Below, piece after piece: positions 8,708 to 19,989 of a stretch of 64,000 bases of DNA. The DNA is from Rhizobium sp. P40RR-XXII. Lineage in GTDB: Bacteria > Pseudomonadota > Alphaproteobacteria > Rhizobiales > Rhizobiaceae. The stretch spans positions 1 through 64,000 of the forward strand of contig NZ_JABAII010000024.1 of assembly GCF_012641405.1 (NCBI RefSeq). Reading direction: 5' to 3'. The first letter of the stretch is position 1, and each line of letters begins with the position of its first letter. A program made the translations under genes and the position numbers. The notes beneath the pieces were generated by a model. That model saw nothing but the letters and a program-made list of their open reading frames with translations, searched no databases and was not told the origin of the DNA.

Positions 8708-9733
8708 ATGGCGGCGAATTCAGGCGGAGGTTCTTCTGATGCCGGTGGCGGACCAGTTCGCCACATTCCGGTTCTTCTTTCCGAGGTGCTCGAGGCGCTG
8801 GCTCCCGCGCCCGGCCGGATCATCCTTGATGGAACGTTCGGCGCGGGCGGCTATACGTCGGCCATTCTTGCCGCCGGCGCCGATGTGATCGCGCTTGATC
8901 GCGATCCGACGGCGATTGCGGCAGGGCAGGCGCTCGTTTCTGCTCATGCCGGTCATCTCAATCTCATTCAGTCGCAATTTTCCCAGCTGGCCGATCATGT
9001 GCCGGCACGCGGCCTCGATGGCGTCGTTCTCGATATCGGCGTTTCCTCCATGCAGCTCGATGAGGCCGAGCGAGGCTTTTCCTTTAACAAGAACGGCCCG
9101 CTCGACATGCGCATGTCGGCCAGCGGCGTATCGGCCGCCGATGTCGTCAATCGCGCCAAGCTGGCCGATCTCATTCGCATCTTTGTGTTCCTAGGCGAGG
9201 AAAAGCAGGCGCCGCGCATCGCGCATGCGATCGAGAAACGGCGTGCGGAAGCTCCTTTCGTGACCACCCGCGATCTGGCCGGGTTGATCGAGATCGTGAC
9301 GCCGCGGAAGGCGAAGGACAAAATTCATCCTGCGACGCGGGTATTTCAGGCCTTGCGCATTTTCGTCAATGACGAACTCGGCGAGCTGGCTCAGGCATTG
9401 TTTGCCGCCGAGCGCGCCCTCAAGCCGGGCGGGCGCCTTGTCGTCGTGACTTTCCATTCGCTGGAAGACCGGATCGTCAAGAAGTTCTTTGCCGATCGCT
9501 CGGGCCGTGCGGCCGGGTCGCGTCACATGCCGATCGTGAGCGAGCGGCCCGCCACCTTCGAGCCGGTCGGCAAGTCGATGATTTCTGCGAGCGATGCCGA
9601 GGCGGAAGCCAATCCGCGCGCTCGCTCAGCCAAATTGCGCGCGGGGGTTCGCACTTTGGCTCCGGCGGAGGCCGCAGATCTTTCGATTTTCGATCTGCCC
9701 AATCTCGCCAGTCTCGGAAAGCTCGGGGGTTGA
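8708..9733 (+). CDS. rsmH: 16S rRNA m4C1402 methyltransferase RsmH (MraW)
   Basis: A 341-residue SAM-dependent enzyme that N4-methylates C1402 in the 30S P site. Visible motifs are [13 protein letters not shown], the SAM loop [11 protein letters not shown] (about residues 40-50), [19 protein letters not shown] and the C-terminal [16 protein letters not shown]. The frame is open far upstream through mraZ, but the ATG after GGGGAAACGGA gives the normal length. It is the second dcw gene and abuts ftsL (TGAGATG). Confidence 0.96.
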   Translation: MAANSGGGSSDAGGGPVRHIPVLLSEVLEALAPAPGRIILDGTFGAGGYTSAILAAGADVIALDRDPTAIAAGQALVSAHAGHLNLIQSQFSQLADHVPARGLDGVVLDIGVSSMQLDEAERGFSFNKNGPLDMRMSASGVSAADVVNRAKLADLIRIFVFLGEEKQAPRIAHAIEKRRAEAPFVTTRDLAGLIEIVTPRKAKDKIHPATRVFQALRIFVNDELGELAQALFAAERALKPGGRLVVVTFHSLEDRIVKKFFADRSGRAAGSRHMPIVSERPATFEPVGKSMISASDAEAEANPRARSAKLRAGVRTLAPAEAADLSIFDLPNLASLGKLGG

Positions 9734-9734
9734 G

Positions 9735-10250
9735 ATGCTGAAAACTTTTGACATCGTGCTGATCGGCGTCATGACGGCCATGGCCAGCGTGACCTATACG
9801 ATCAAGCATCGCGCCGAGCTGAAACTGGAGGAGGTTCGACGTCTCGAATCCGAAATCAAGCTGGAGAGGGATACGATCGAGCTTCTGAAAGCGGACTGGG
9901 CGCTGGTCTCGCAGCCGAACCGTCTTGAAAAGCTCGTCAACAACTACAGTAGCGAGCTACAGCTGCAGCCGACCCTTTCGACCGCGATCGTTCAGCCGAG
10001 CGAATTGCCGATGCTGCGCTCGCAGCTTCCGCCGCCGACGGTGACCGCATCCAACGATCCGAAGAGCGGCAAACCCGTGAAGGGCAATGTATCTGCTGCC
10101 GCCAAGAACGGCGATACGACCGACGCGCAGATCAGAAAGGCCATTGCTGATGTGGCTGCCGCTCCCGCGCCGCGGCCGAAGGCGCCCGCCTTGGTGAAGC
10201 GCAAGAAGCCGAATGTCGACAACATCGCAACGGGATCGGTGGAGGAATAA
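9735..10250 (+). CDS. ftsL: cell division protein FtsL
   Basis: A 171-residue bitopic divisome protein. One transmembrane helix (about residues 4-22) is followed by a charged coiled coil (about 25-60, EVRRLESEIKLERDTIELLKADW) and the FtsL-type LVSQPNRLEKLVNN. In E. coli FtsL forms a complex with FtsB and FtsQ that activates FtsWI. The C-terminal third is a Pro/Ala/Lys-rich tail not found in the roughly 120-residue E. coli protein. Identification relies on position and topology as much as sequence. The stop codon shares a base with the ftsI start (TAATG). Confidence 0.88.
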   Translation: MLKTFDIVLIGVMTAMASVTYTIKHRAELKLEEVRRLESEIKLERDTIELLKADWALVSQPNRLEKLVNNYSSELQLQPTLSTAIVQPSELPMLRSQLPPPTVTASNDPKSGKPVKGNVSAAAKNGDTTDAQIRKAIADVAAAPAPRPKAPALVKRKKPNVDNIATGSVEE

Positions 10251-12001
10251 TGTCTTTTCTTTCTCGTATCATGGTCCTGAAGAGCAAGGCGCACTTCTCC
10301 ACCGACGGCAACAATCGACCGAGCGACGGCTTTTCGCGCTCGACTTTTGAAGGCGCTCGCAAGCGCAAGGCTACTCAGGCCAGGAGCCGCGTCGTTCTGC
10401 TGGTAGCAAGCTTCATCGCGGTCTATTGCGTGATCGGTGCTCGTCTTGCGCAGTTCGCCATGACGCCGCCGGATACGACGTCAAGCATTTTGCCGCCGGA
10501 TCGCCTTATGGCGTCGCGGCCCGACATCGTCGATCGCAACGGTGCTCTTCTGGCAACGGACATCCGCACCGTCTCGCTGTTTGCCGAGCCGAACAAGATC
10601 ATCGATCCGGATGAAGCCGTCGAGGAGTTGCGCAAGGTCCTGCCGGATCTCGATGCCAAATCCACCTATAAGAAGCTTTCGGTAAAGAGCTCGCACTTCG
10701 CCTGGCTGCGCCGGCAACTGACGCCGAAACAACAAAGCCAGATCCTGGCGCTCGGCATTCCCGGTATCGGCTTCCGTCCGGAGAAGCGCCGCTTTTATCC
10801 CGGTGGCTCCACCGCGGCTCACATTCTCGGCTACGTCAATATCGACAATCGCGGCGTTGCCGGCATGGAGAAATATATCGACGACCAGGGGCTCGCCGAT
10901 CTCGCTGCCGCGGGCATGACCAACGACCAGCCGCTGCAGCCGGTGAAGTTGTCGATCGATCTGCGCGTCCAGGACATCGTCCATGATGCCGTCGTCAACG
11001 CCGTCAAGAATTTCCAGGCGAAGGGTGCTGGCGCGGCGGTGATCAATGTTCACACGGGCGAAGTCGTTGCCATGGCATCCGCGCCCGATTTCGATCCGAA
11101 CTACCCGAACGAAGGTGCTTCCGAAGGCTGGCTCAATCGCATGACGAACGGCACGTTCGAAATGGGGTCGACCTTCAAGACCTTCACCATGGCGATGGCA
11201 TTCGATTCCGGCAAGGTCACGCTGCGCGATGCCTTCGATGCCACCAACCCGATCCGTATCGGCGGCTTCACCATTAAGGATTTCCATGGTCAGCATCGCG
11301 TGCTGACCGTTCCGGAAATCTTCCAATATTCGTCCAATATCGGCACGGCGAAGATTGCCGACCTTGTCGGTATCGATGCGCATAAGGAATTCCTCACTCG
11401 TATCGGCCTGCTTAGCAAGATGCAGACCGAATTGCCTGAGGTGAAGATGCCGACGCAGCCGCGCGTCTGGAAGAAGATCAATTCGATCACGATCTCCTTC
11501 GGCCACGGTGTTTCGACGACGCCGCTGCAGACGGCCGTTGCCGGTGCGGCGCTTGTCAACGGCGGAAAGCTGATCGAGCCGACTTTCTTGCCTCGCACCC
11601 TCGACCAGGCGGATGAGATCGCCAAGCTCGTCGTCAAGAAAAGCACGAGCGACAACGTACGCTTCCTCCTCGATTTCAACGGCTCGAAGGGATCCGGTCG
11701 CGCTGCTCGCGTGCCGGGCTACGATGTCGGCAGCAAGACCGGTACGGCCGACAAGGTGGTCAACGGTCGGTATTCCAATACGCTGAATTTCAACACCTTC
11801 ATGGCCGCGTTCCCGATCGATAATCCGCAATATATCATCATGACCTTCTGCGACGAGCCGAAGACCGGTGAGCATGGCGGGACGATCTCGGCCTATACTG
11901 CCGCGCCGATCGCGCGCGACATCATCGCCCGGGCCGCACCGATCCTCGGCATTCAGCCAAGTTTTGGAAACGGCAACTCGGCCTTGCTGGTGTCTTATTA
12001 A
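10250..12001 (+). CDS. ftsI: septal peptidoglycan transpeptidase FtsI (PBP3)
   Basis: A 583-residue class B penicillin-binding protein that cross-links septal peptidoglycan with FtsW. It has a short Lys/Arg-rich cytoplasmic end, one transmembrane helix (about 48-68), the PBP dimerisation domain beginning RPDIVDRNGALLATD, and a transpeptidase domain. The active-site motifs are STFK (about residues 307-310), SSN (361-363) and KTGT (about 496). The start overlaps the ftsL stop and is preceded by GGAGGA. A 66-base gap follows before murE. Confidence 0.96.
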   Translation: MSFLSRIMVLKSKAHFSTDGNNRPSDGFSRSTFEGARKRKATQARSRVVLLVASFIAVYCVIGARLAQFAMTPPDTTSSILPPDRLMASRPDIVDRNGALLATDIRTVSLFAEPNKIIDPDEAVEELRKVLPDLDAKSTYKKLSVKSSHFAWLRRQLTPKQQSQILALGIPGIGFRPEKRRFYPGGSTAAHILGYVNIDNRGVAGMEKYIDDQGLADLAAAGMTNDQPLQPVKLSIDLRVQDIVHDAVVNAVKNFQAKGAGAAVINVHTGEVVAMASAPDFDPNYPNEGASEGWLNRMTNGTFEMGSTFKTFTMAMAFDSGKVTLRDAFDATNPIRIGGFTIKDFHGQHRVLTVPEIFQYSSNIGTAKIADLVGIDAHKEFLTRIGLLSKMQTELPEVKMPTQPRVWKKINSITISFGHGVSTTPLQTAVAGAALVNGGKLIEPTFLPRTLDQADEIAKLVVKKSTSDNVRFLLDFNGSKGSGRAARVPGYDVGSKTGTADKVVNGRYSNTLNFNTFMAAFPIDNPQYIIMTFCDEPKTGEHGGTISAYTAAPIARDIIARAAPILGIQPSFGNGNSALLVSY

Positions 12002-12067
12002 GCGTGAAAGAATACACACGTCGATTCGCGAGGGGCGGACTGATCGAGAAGGCGAAAAGTACATTCG

Positions 12068-13531
12068 ATGAACTTGCGGGATATTGCCGGAAATGTATTT
12101 CCGGAACTCAACACACAGATTGGCGGGACGCTTGGCGATCTTGAGATAATCGGCATTTCCGCCGACAGCCGGAAGGTGTTGCCCGGCATGGCATTTGTCG
12201 CCGTGGCCGGTACCAAAGCCGATGGGGCGAGTTTTATCGCCGATGCCGTTTCGCGCGGGGCATCGGTTGTGGTTGCAGGCCATGAGACCGATGCCGGCAG
12301 TGTGCCCGTGCTCTCGGTTTCCGAGCCGCGCCGGTTTCTTGCGGTCTCGGCTTCGCGCTTCTACGGACGGCAGCCGGAAACGATGGTGGCGGTAACGGGT
12401 ACTGCCGGCAAGACCTCCGTTGCTTCCTTTACGCGCCAGATCTGGGCCTATGCCGGTCATCCGGCCGCCATGATCGGCACGACCGGCGTTGTATCGCCGA
12501 CCCGCAACGAATATGGTGCCCTGACGACTCCTGATCCGGTATCGCTGCACAAGCTGCTGGCCGAGCTTGCCGGGGAAGGGGTGACCCATGCAGCCATGGA
12601 AGCCTCCAGCCATGGCCTCGATCAATTCCGGCTCGATGGCGTGAGGCTCGCTGCCGCCGCTTTCACCAATCTTGGCCGTGACCACATGGATTATCATCCG
12701 ACGGTCGAGGACTACATGGCCGCCAAGATGCGGCTGTTCCGGGATCTGCTGCCGAAGGGTTCTCCAGCTGTGATCTTTGCCGATGACGCCTGGTCGGCTC
12801 AGGCCATCGCCGCCGCCCGCGAGGCCGGGCAGGATGTGCGCACCGTCGGGCGCAAGGGTGATTTCCTGACGTTGAAGCGCGTCGAGCATTTCCGCCACAA
12901 GCAGATCGCCGAGGTACATGTCGGCGACGATATCTTCGAAATTCACATTCCGTTGGCCGGGGACTTCCAGATCGCCAACGCGCTTGTCGCGGCCGGTCTT
13001 GCCATCTCGACGGGCGTAGCGGCGCCGGTCGCCATGGCGGCATTGGAAAGGCTTGTTGGTGCATCCGGCCGCCTGGAGCTTGTCGGTCACACACATGACG
13101 GCGCGCTGGCCTATGTCGACTACGCTCACAAGCCGGACGCGCTGGAAAATGTTCTGAATTCGGTGCGGCCGTTCACGACGGGCCGCGTCATTGTCGTCTT
13201 CGGTTGCGGCGGCGATCGCGATCGCGGCAAGCGGCCGATCATGGGCGAGATTGCCTGCCGTCTTGCCGACGTCGTCGTCGTTACCGACGACAATCCACGA
13301 TCCGAGGATCCGGCAACGATCCGCGCGGAGATCATGGCGGCAGCTGTCTGTGCGACCGAGATCGGTGATCGCGCCGAAGCGATCCGCACGGCGGTCGGCA
13401 TGCTGACATCCGGCGACACGCTGATCGTCGCCGGCAAGGGGCATGAGGAAGGTCAGACGATCGGCAGTGTCACGCTGCCGTTCTCCGATCATGCCGAATT
13501 GCGCAAAGCATTGGAGGATTTGAAGTCTTGA
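12068..13531 (+). CDS. murE: UDP-MurNAc-L-Ala-D-Glu:meso-DAP ligase MurE
   Basis: A 487-residue cytoplasmic Mur ligase that adds the third stem amino acid. The ATP loop is [11 protein letters not shown] (about residues 111-121). The motif DNPRSEDP in the C-terminal domain, with Arg in DNPR, is characteristic of meso-diaminopimelate specificity, as expected for a Gram-negative wall. DYAHKPDAL and [12 protein letters not shown] are also present. The stop overlaps the TTG start of murF by four bases. Confidence 0.96.
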   Translation: MNLRDIAGNVFPELNTQIGGTLGDLEIIGISADSRKVLPGMAFVAVAGTKADGASFIADAVSRGASVVVAGHETDAGSVPVLSVSEPRRFLAVSASRFYGRQPETMVAVTGTAGKTSVASFTRQIWAYAGHPAAMIGTTGVVSPTRNEYGALTTPDPVSLHKLLAELAGEGVTHAAMEASSHGLDQFRLDGVRLAAAAFTNLGRDHMDYHPTVEDYMAAKMRLFRDLLPKGSPAVIFADDAWSAQAIAAAREAGQDVRTVGRKGDFLTLKRVEHFRHKQIAEVHVGDDIFEIHIPLAGDFQIANALVAAGLAISTGVAAPVAMAALERLVGASGRLELVGHTHDGALAYVDYAHKPDALENVLNSVRPFTTGRVIVVFGCGGDRDRGKRPIMGEIACRLADVVVVTDDNPRSEDPATIRAEIMAAAVCATEIGDRAEAIRTAVGMLTSGDTLIVAGKGHEEGQTIGSVTLPFSDHAELRKALEDLKS

Positions 13532-14988
13532 GCTGGTTATGGACAACTGAGGATATGGTCGCCGCGATCTCGGGTCGCTCTTTCGGAGCGCTGCCGGAAG
13601 GCATCACGGGCATTTCCATAGACAGTCGTTCCATTCAGCCCGGCGAGGCTTTTTTTGCGATCAAGGGCGATCGCGTCGATGGCCATGATTATGCCAATCT
13701 GGCCATGGCGAATGGTGCGGCTTTTATCGTGATCAGCGAGGGGCGCCTGCCGGCAATGGGCAGGCTGACCGTACCGAAGATCGTGGTGGACGATGTGCTG
13801 GCCGCACTTGCGCGGCTCGGCGTCGCCGCCCGGGAGCGCACACAGGCCAAGATCATCGCTGTTACGGGTTCGGTCGGCAAGACGACCACCAAGGAAATGC
13901 TGCGGCGGGCGCTCACACCTTCGGGCAAGGTGCATGCCTCGGTCGCCTCGTTCAACAATCATTGGGGTGTCCCGCTTACTCTGGCGCGCATGCCTGAAGA
14001 TACGGATTTCGGTATTTTCGAAATCGGCATGAACCATCCCGGGGAAATTCGCCCGCTGGTCAAGATGGTGCAGCCGCACGTGGCGATCATCACAACGGTT
14101 GCTCCGGCTCATCTCGGCAATTTCAACAGCATCAGCGAAATCGCTGCCGCGAAGGCGGAAATTTTCGAGGGTGTTGTGCCGGGTGGCCACGCCATTCTCA
14201 ATCATGACAGCGACCAGTTCGAAATGCTGGAACATGCGGCGCTGGAGGCCGGTATCGAGCATGTGCACAGCTTCGGCCAGCATGCCAAGGCGGATGTGCG
14301 GCTCGCCGAATTCAACGCCTCGGAAGAAAATTCGACGCTCTGGCTGACGATCGGCGGCGAGACCATGGAAGTGGCGCTCGGCGCACCGGGCCGCCATATC
14401 GCCGAAAACGCGCTTGCGGTGCTCGGCGCGGTCATGCTCGTGGAAGCCGATCTCGACGGAGCTGTCGATGCATTGGCGGACCTGCGGCCGGAAAAGGGCC
14501 GGGGACAGCGCCACAAGCGCGCGATCGGCAATGGCTACTTCACGTTGATCGACGAAAGCTACAACGCCAATCCAGCATCCATGCGCGCGGCCATTGAGCT
14601 GCTGGCGACGACCTCGCCACATGCAGGGCTGGGCGGACGGCAGGGCCGGCGGATCGCCGTGCTCGGCGACATGTTGGAAATGGGGGATTATGCCCAGCGC
14701 GTGCATGCCAACCTTACCGGACCGCTGCTGGCGGCCGGTATCGAGCATGTCTGGCTGGCGGGTCCGGAGATGGCGGCTTTAAGGGATGAGCTGCCGGAAA
14801 GTGTTCATGTCGAATATCGGGAGACGACGGAGGAGCTCTCGGAATTCGCGCTCAATGCAGTCGCACCTGGCGACGTCTTGATGGTGAAATCGTCGCTGGG
14901 ATTGGGGTTTGGAAAGATAGTGGCGGGCTTGCTTGACAAGTTTCCCGCATTTTCCGACATGGGCCATCACGCCCACCAGGGGCTTTAG
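13528..14988 (+). CDS. murF: UDP-MurNAc-tripeptide:D-Ala-D-Ala ligase MurF
   Basis: A 486-residue Mur ligase that finishes the UDP-MurNAc-pentapeptide. The ATP motif is [12 protein letters not shown] (about 113-124), followed by [14 protein letters not shown] and [10 protein letters not shown], both typical of MurF, and [11 protein letters not shown]. The start is a TTG overlapping the murE stop; GGAGGA nine bases before it supports this over the ATG at codon 10. Operonic with murE and mraY. Confidence 0.96.
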   Translation: MSWLWTTEDMVAAISGRSFGALPEGITGISIDSRSIQPGEAFFAIKGDRVDGHDYANLAMANGAAFIVISEGRLPAMGRLTVPKIVVDDVLAALARLGVAARERTQAKIIAVTGSVGKTTTKEMLRRALTPSGKVHASVASFNNHWGVPLTLARMPEDTDFGIFEIGMNHPGEIRPLVKMVQPHVAIITTVAPAHLGNFNSISEIAAAKAEIFEGVVPGGHAILNHDSDQFEMLEHAALEAGIEHVHSFGQHAKADVRLAEFNASEENSTLWLTIGGETMEVALGAPGRHIAENALAVLGAVMLVEADLDGAVDALADLRPEKGRGQRHKRAIGNGYFTLIDESYNANPASMRAAIELLATTSPHAGLGGRQGRRIAVLGDMLEMGDYAQRVHANLTGPLLAAGIEHVWLAGPEMAALRDELPESVHVEYRETTEELSEFALNAVAPGDVLMVKSSLGLGFGKIVAGLLDKFPAFSDMGHHAHQGL

Positions 14989-14999
14989 AAAGGGCTCTT

Positions 15000-16121
15000 A
15001 TGCTGATCTGGCTTGCCGAACTGTCGGACCATATTCATTTTTTCAGTACTCATTTCAGATTCCTCAATCTGTTCAGATACATCACGTTCCGCACCGGCGG
15101 CGCCCTGTTTACGTCAGCGTTCATCGTCTTCCTCTTCGGGCCGCGAATCATCTCCTCATTGCGCGTGCGTCAGGGCAAGGGACAGCCGATCCGCGCCGAC
15201 GGTCCGCAGACGCATTTCAAGAAAGCCGGCACTCCGACGATGGGGGGGCTGATGATTCTCGCCGGCATCGTCGTCTCATCGCTGCTTTGGGCGGATCTTG
15301 CCAATGTCTATGTCGTCGCCACCCTGCTCGTAACGCTCGGCTTCGGGGCGATCGGCTTCTATGACGACTATCTCAAGGTGACCAAGCAGAGCGACAAGGG
15401 CTTTTCCGGCCGCGCGCGCCTCGGCATCGAGTTCGTCATCGCCGCTATCGCCGTCTACTTCATGATGACGACCGCGCTGTCCTCCGGGCCGGCCGGCTCG
15501 ACCTTCGGCTCGTCCGTCGCCTTCCCCTTCTTCAAGAGCCTGCTGCTCAATCTCGGCATGTTCTTCGTGTTCTTCGGTGCATTCGTCATCGTTGCCGCCG
15601 GCAACGCCGTCAATCTGACCGACGGACTCGACGGGCTTGCCATCGTGCCGGTCATGATTGCCGCAGCCTCGTTCGGCGTCATTTCCTATCTGGCCGGCAA
15701 CTTCGTCTTCGCCGATTATCTGGCGATCAATTTCGTGCCCGGCACGGGCGAACTGGCCGTGGTCCTCGGCGCGGTTATCGGGGCGGGCCTTGGCTTCCTC
15801 TGGTTCAATGCGCCACCGGCCGCTATCTTCATGGGCGATACCGGTTCGCTGGCGCTCGGCGGCATGATAGGCTCGGTCGCCGTCGCCACCAAGCACGAGA
15901 TCGTCATGGCGATCATCGGTGGTCTTTTCGTGCTGGAAGCGCTTTCCGTCATCATCCAGGTCGGCTTTTTCAAGATGACCAAGCGCCGTGTCTTCCTGAT
16001 GGCGCCGATCCATCACCACTTCGAAAAGAAGGGCTGGACCGAAAGCCAGGTCGTCGTGCGTTTCTGGATCGTTGCGGTCATCCTGGCGATGGTCGGCTTG
16101 TCCACCCTGAAGCTGCGGTGA
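15000..16121 (+). CDS. mraY: phospho-MurNAc-pentapeptide translocase MraY
   Basis: A 373-residue polytopic membrane enzyme that moves phospho-MurNAc-pentapeptide onto undecaprenyl phosphate to make lipid I. About ten hydrophobic helices are visible. Catalytic-site motifs are FYDDYLKV (near 120), the NLTDGLDGL loop, [12 protein letters not shown] and the cytoplasmic [19 protein letters not shown]. Length is near the 360-residue E. coli protein. It starts 11 bases after murF and ends 7 bases before murD. Confidence 0.96.
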   Translation: MLIWLAELSDHIHFFSTHFRFLNLFRYITFRTGGALFTSAFIVFLFGPRIISSLRVRQGKGQPIRADGPQTHFKKAGTPTMGGLMILAGIVVSSLLWADLANVYVVATLLVTLGFGAIGFYDDYLKVTKQSDKGFSGRARLGIEFVIAAIAVYFMMTTALSSGPAGSTFGSSVAFPFFKSLLLNLGMFFVFFGAFVIVAAGNAVNLTDGLDGLAIVPVMIAAASFGVISYLAGNFVFADYLAINFVPGTGELAVVLGAVIGAGLGFLWFNAPPAAIFMGDTGSLALGGMIGSVAVATKHEIVMAIIGGLFVLEALSVIIQVGFFKMTKRRVFLMAPIHHHFEKKGWTESQVVVRFWIVAVILAMVGLSTLKLR

Positions 16122-16128
16122 GGCAACG

Positions 16129-17541
16129 ATGATCCCAGTCACCACGCTGAACGGAAAGAAGGTCGCTCTCTTCGGCCTCGGCGGCTCGGGTTTCGCCACG
16201 GCGCGGGCGCTCGTCGCCGGTGGCGCCGAGGTCACGGCCTGGGACGACAATCCGGACAGCGTGGCCAAGGCGGCTGCAGAAGGAATAGCGGTTGCCGATC
16301 TCAGGACGATCGACTGGAACAGCCAGTCGGTCTTCGTGTTGTCGCCCGGCGTGCCGCTGACGCATCCCAAACCGCATTGGACCGTCGATCTCGCTCATGG
16401 CGCCGGTGTCGAGATCATCGGCGATGTCGAACTTTTCGTTAGGGAACGGCGGGCTCATGCGCCGGATTGCCCGTTCATCGCCATTACCGGCACGAACGGC
16501 AAATCGACGACGACGGCGCTGATAGCCCATATCCTGCAATCGAGCGGGCGCGACACGCAGCTCGGCGGCAATATCGGGACAGCCGTGCTGACGCTCGATC
16601 CGCCGAAGGCTGGACGCTTCTATGTGGTCGAGTGCTCTTCATATCAGATCGATCTGGCGCCGACGCTCAATCCTTCCGCCGGCATTCTGCTGAACCTGAC
16701 GCCTGATCATCTCGATCGGCACGGCACGATGCAGCACTATGCCGACATCAAGGAGCGGCTGGTCGCGGGCAGCGATGTTGCCGTTGTCGGCATCGACGAC
16801 AGTCATTCTTCCTTGGTTGCCGATCGCATCGAAAGGGCGGGCGGCAAGGTGATGCGGATTTCGCGCCGACATGCCTTGGCGGATGGCCTCTATGCCGAAG
16901 GCGGCCATATCATGCAGGCATCGAGCGGTGCGGCAAGCGAGATTGCCGATCTCGGCGGCATCCAGACCTTGCGCGGCGGCCACAACGCACAGAATGCAGC
17001 GGCGGCAATTGCCGCCTGTCTCGCCGTCGGTGTTTCAGCCGATGAAATTCGGGCCGGATTGAGATCCTTCCCCGGTCTCAAGCATCGCATGCAGCCGGTC
17101 GGAAAGCGGGGCCGGGTGATCTTCGTCAACGATTCCAAGGCGACCAACGCGGATGCGGCAGCGCCTGCGCTTTCGAGCTACGAGAATATCTACTGGATCG
17201 CCGGAGGCTTGCCGAAAGAGGGTGGGATTACGACCCTTGCGCCACTTTTTCCGCGTATCGCCAAGGCCTATCTGATCGGCGAGGCCGCACCCGCTTTTGC
17301 CGCAACGCTCGGCGAGCAGGTGCCCTACGAAATTTCCGGTACGCTGGAACGAGCCGTCGCGCATGCGGCAGCCGATGCGGACAAGGACGAGCATGCGTCC
17401 GCGGCGGTGATGTTGTCACCGGCTTGCGCAAGTTTCGATCAGTATAAGAATTTCGAGGTCAGGGGCGACGCCTTCGTCAGCCATGTAGCTGCGATCGAGG
17501 GCATCACCATGCTGATCGGTTCAGCAGCTGGAGGCAAATGA
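16129..17541 (+). CDS. murD: UDP-MurNAc-L-Ala:D-Glu ligase MurD
   Basis: A 470-residue Mur ligase that adds D-glutamate to UDP-MurNAc-L-Ala. It has an N-terminal Rossmann-like UDP domain ([16 protein letters not shown]), the ATP loop [12 protein letters not shown] (about residues 121-132), [20 protein letters not shown] and the C-terminal [15 protein letters not shown]. Length and motif order fit the family. It lies between mraY and ftsW with very short spacers, so it is part of the single transcriptional run. Confidence 0.96.
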   Translation: MIPVTTLNGKKVALFGLGGSGFATARALVAGGAEVTAWDDNPDSVAKAAAEGIAVADLRTIDWNSQSVFVLSPGVPLTHPKPHWTVDLAHGAGVEIIGDVELFVRERRAHAPDCPFIAITGTNGKSTTTALIAHILQSSGRDTQLGGNIGTAVLTLDPPKAGRFYVVECSSYQIDLAPTLNPSAGILLNLTPDHLDRHGTMQHYADIKERLVAGSDVAVVGIDDSHSSLVADRIERAGGKVMRISRRHALADGLYAEGGHIMQASSGAASEIADLGGIQTLRGGHNAQNAAAAIAACLAVGVSADEIRAGLRSFPGLKHRMQPVGKRGRVIFVNDSKATNADAAAPALSSYENIYWIAGGLPKEGGITTLAPLFPRIAKAYLIGEAAPAFAATLGEQVPYEISGTLERAVAHAAADADKDEHASAAVMLSPACASFDQYKNFEVRGDAFVSHVAAIEGITMLIGSAAGGK

Positions 17542-17542
17542 T

Positions 17543-18697
17543 ATGGTAAGCCGCGTTGAACGTGGGGCCTTGGCCGAATGGTTCTGGACCATCGACCGTG
17601 TATTTCTTGCCCTTTTCATCCTGTTGATCGGTATCGGCTTCATGCTTTCCTTTGCGGCGTCGCCGGCGGTGGCGGAGCGCATCGGGCTTGAGCCGTTCCA
17701 CTTCGTCAAGCGTCACGCCCTGTTCCTCGTCCCGGCGATCGCGGCGATGATCGGCATCTCCTTCATGACGCCCCGACAGGTCAGGCGCACGGCGGGCATC
17801 CTGCTGATTGTTTCGCTGGCGATGATGCTTTTTGCCCTGTTTTTCGGTATCGAGGTCAAGGGCTCGCGGCGCTGGGTCAATATCGCGGCGCTGTCGATCC
17901 AGCCATCCGAATTCATGAAGCCGGCTTTCGTCGTCGTCTGCGCCTGGCTGTTTTCCGAACATGCGCGCCAGCCGGAAATTCCGGGCAATCTCTTCGCCAT
18001 CATCCTCTTCGGCATCGTCGTCGCATTGCTCGTGGCCCAGCCGGATCTTGGGCAGACCATCCTGACGACAGCCGTTTGGGGCGGCATGTTCTTCATGGCG
18101 GGCATGCCCTGGCTGTGGATCATCGTGCTCGGCGGCCTTGGCGCCGGCGGCTTCGTCGCGGCCTATTACGTCTTCGATCACGTGGCGCAACGCGTGAACA
18201 AGTTCATGACGGGCGAGGGCGACACGTTCCAGGTCGATACCGCTAAGGAGGCGATCGTTCACGGCAACTGGTTCGGCGTCGGTCCCGGTGAGGGCATCGT
18301 CAAGCGCATCATTCCTGATGCTCATACCGACTTCATCTTCTCGGTGGCAGCCGAAGAATTCGGCGTGATCTTCTGCATGGTTCTGGTCTGCATCTTCGGC
18401 TTCCTGGTGCTGCGCGGCCTGTCGCATGCCTACAAGGAGAAGAACGACTTCAACCGCTTCGCCGTTGCCGGCCTGGTGCTGCAGATCGGCATTCAGTCGA
18501 TCATCAATATCGGCGTTAACCTGCAGCTCCTGCCGGCCAAGGGTATGACCTTGCCGCTGATCTCCTACGGCGGCTCGTCAATGACCGCGATCTGCGTGAC
18601 CGCCGGTTTCATTCTGGCGCTGACGCGTCATCGCCCGGAAAAGCGTGCACAGGACCGCAGCCAATTCCGCGTGACGCATGGTTTGCCGGCGGAGTGA
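17543..18697 (+). CDS. ftsW: septal peptidoglycan polymerase FtsW (SEDS family)
   Basis: A 384-residue inner-membrane SEDS glycosyltransferase that polymerises lipid II at the septum together with FtsI. About ten transmembrane segments are visible. SEDS motifs include QPSEFMKPAFVVVCAWLF, AQPDLGQTILTT, GVGPGEGIVKRIIPDAHTDF and the C-terminal LPLISYGGSSM. It starts one base after murD. Downstream, 170 bases separate it from murG, an unusually large gap for this cluster that is spanned by a small open frame. Confidence 0.95.
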   Translation: MVSRVERGALAEWFWTIDRVFLALFILLIGIGFMLSFAASPAVAERIGLEPFHFVKRHALFLVPAIAAMIGISFMTPRQVRRTAGILLIVSLAMMLFALFFGIEVKGSRRWVNIAALSIQPSEFMKPAFVVVCAWLFSEHARQPEIPGNLFAIILFGIVVALLVAQPDLGQTILTTAVWGGMFFMAGMPWLWIIVLGGLGAGGFVAAYYVFDHVAQRVNKFMTGEGDTFQVDTAKEAIVHGNWFGVGPGEGIVKRIIPDAHTDFIFSVAAEEFGVIFCMVLVCIFGFLVLRGLSHAYKEKNDFNRFAVAGLVLQIGIQSIINIGVNLQLLPAKGMTLPLISYGGSSMTAICVTAGFILALTRHRPEKRAQDRSQFRVTHGLPAE

Positions 18698-18701
18698 CAT
18701 C

Positions 18702-18875
18702 GTGGACTTGCCGTTATTCCATCTCCCGTTTCCCTCTCATTCTTCGGTCGCTTTTCAGGAAGCAGCGGTCTATGAGGAGGCTTTGGTCCGCGCCGATGAC
18801 GCGGTCGGGGCGACTTCCTATATTAGGGAAATGCCCCGAGTAGTGGGTATTCGCGGGAGCGAAAATTATGAGTAA
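18702..18875 (+). CDS. possible 57-residue small protein between ftsW and murG
   Basis: A GTG seven bases after GGAG, and four bases after the ftsW stop, opens a frame that exactly fills the ftsW-murG gap and overlaps the murG start by 8 bases. Such spacing is typical of translationally coupled genes. The product is acidic overall, without a transmembrane helix or known motif. Codon use is mixed, with GC-rich thirds only in the middle. It could equally be an untranslated spacer. I do not recognise it. Confidence 0.33.
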   Translation: MDLPLFHLPFPSHSSVAFQEAAVYEEALVRADDAVGATSYIREMPRVVGIRGSENYE

Positions 18876-19989
18876 AGGCATTGTCCTTCTAGCCGCCGGC
18901 GGAACCGGCGGCCACGTATTTCCGGCCGAGGCGTTGGCCTATAAACTGAAGGAGCGCGGCTATTCCGTGCACCTCGTCACCGACAGCCGCGCCGAACGCT
19001 ATGCCGGCAAGTTTCCGGCCGATGAGATCCATGTCGTGCCCTCGGCAACGATCGGTTCGAAGAACCCGCTGAAGGTCGCGCGCGCGCTTTGGACGCTGTG
19101 GACCGGTATGCGCGCCGCCCGCAAGCTGATCCAGAGGCTGAAGCCCGTCTGCGTCGTCGGCTTCGGCGGCTATCCGACGGTTCCGCCGCTTCTGGCGGCT
19201 ACGCGCATGGGCGTGCCGTCCATGCTGCACGAGCAGAACGCTGTCATGGGCCGCGCCAACAAGATGCTGGCGACGCGCGTCCGCGCGATTGCGGGCGGGT
19301 TCCTCACGGATAACGGTACGTTTGCCGAGAAGACGGTAACGACGGGAAACCCGGTGCGCCCGGCCGTCATCGAGGCCGCGAAGCGGCCGTATATACCGTC
19401 GGGGCCGGATGATCCGTTCAATCTGGTCGTCTTCGGCGGCAGCCAGGGCGCTCAGTATTTCTCGAAGGCCGTGCCCACGGCGATCAGCCTGCTTGAGGAG
19501 CCGCTGCGCAAGCGCCTGCGGATCACGCAGCAGGTGCGCCCCGAGGATATGGAGACGGTCAACAGCTGCACGAGAAAGCTTGACATGGGCGCCGATGTCG
19601 CGCCGTTCTTCACCGATATGGCCGAGCGCATCGGCGCCGCGCATCTGGTTCTCTGCCGCTCGGGGGCCTCGACCGTATCGGAGCTTGCCGTCATCGGCCG
19701 CCCGGCGATCCTCGTGCCGTATCCGCACGCGCTCGATCACGATCAGGCCGCCAATGCGGCCGCGCTGGCGGCGACCGGCGGCGTCAAGGTGATCGCGCAA
19801 TCGGAGCTGACGCCGGAAAAGCTTTCCACCATCCTGCGCGGCTCCATGACCATGCCGGAAAAGCTCGCAAAGATGGCTGCGGCCGCCAGGCAGGCAGGCA
19901 AGCCGGATGCGGCAAACTTGCTTGCCGACATGGTTGAGGCTATTGCCGCGGGACGTTCAATTCAGCAATTCAAGGGGGCGGGCGCATGA
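18868..19989 (+). CDS. murG: lipid II synthase MurG (GlcNAc transferase)
   Basis: A 373-residue peripheral inner-membrane GT28 glycosyltransferase that transfers GlcNAc from UDP-GlcNAc to lipid I, giving lipid II. The N-terminal Gly-rich loop [16 protein letters not shown], the second loop [28 protein letters not shown] and the C-terminal [11 protein letters not shown] and [11 protein letters not shown] are diagnostic. Its stop overlaps the murC start by four bases. Confidence 0.96.
   Translation: MSKGIVLLAAGGTGGHVFPAEALAYKLKERGYSVHLVTDSRAERYAGKFPADEIHVVPSATIGSKNPLKVARALWTLWTGMRAARKLIQRLKPVCVVGFGGYPTVPPLLAATRMGVPSMLHEQNAVMGRANKMLATRVRAIAGGFLTDNGTFAEKTVTTGNPVRPAVIEAAKRPYIPSGPDDPFNLVVFGGSQGAQYFSKAVPTAISLLEEPLRKRLRITQQVRPEDMETVNSCTRKLDMGADVAPFFTDMAERIGAAHLVLCRSGASTVSELAVIGRPAILVPYPHALDHDQAANAAALAATGGVKVIAQSELTPEKLSTILRGSMTMPEKLAKMAAAARQAGKPDAANLLADMVEAIAAGRSIQQFKGAGA

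Noticed and set aside
10481-13546. 1021-codon open frame on the reverse strand across ftsI and murE
   Set aside because: It is a mirror of GC-rich codon usage. It has no domain or start signal and fully overlaps two certain genes.
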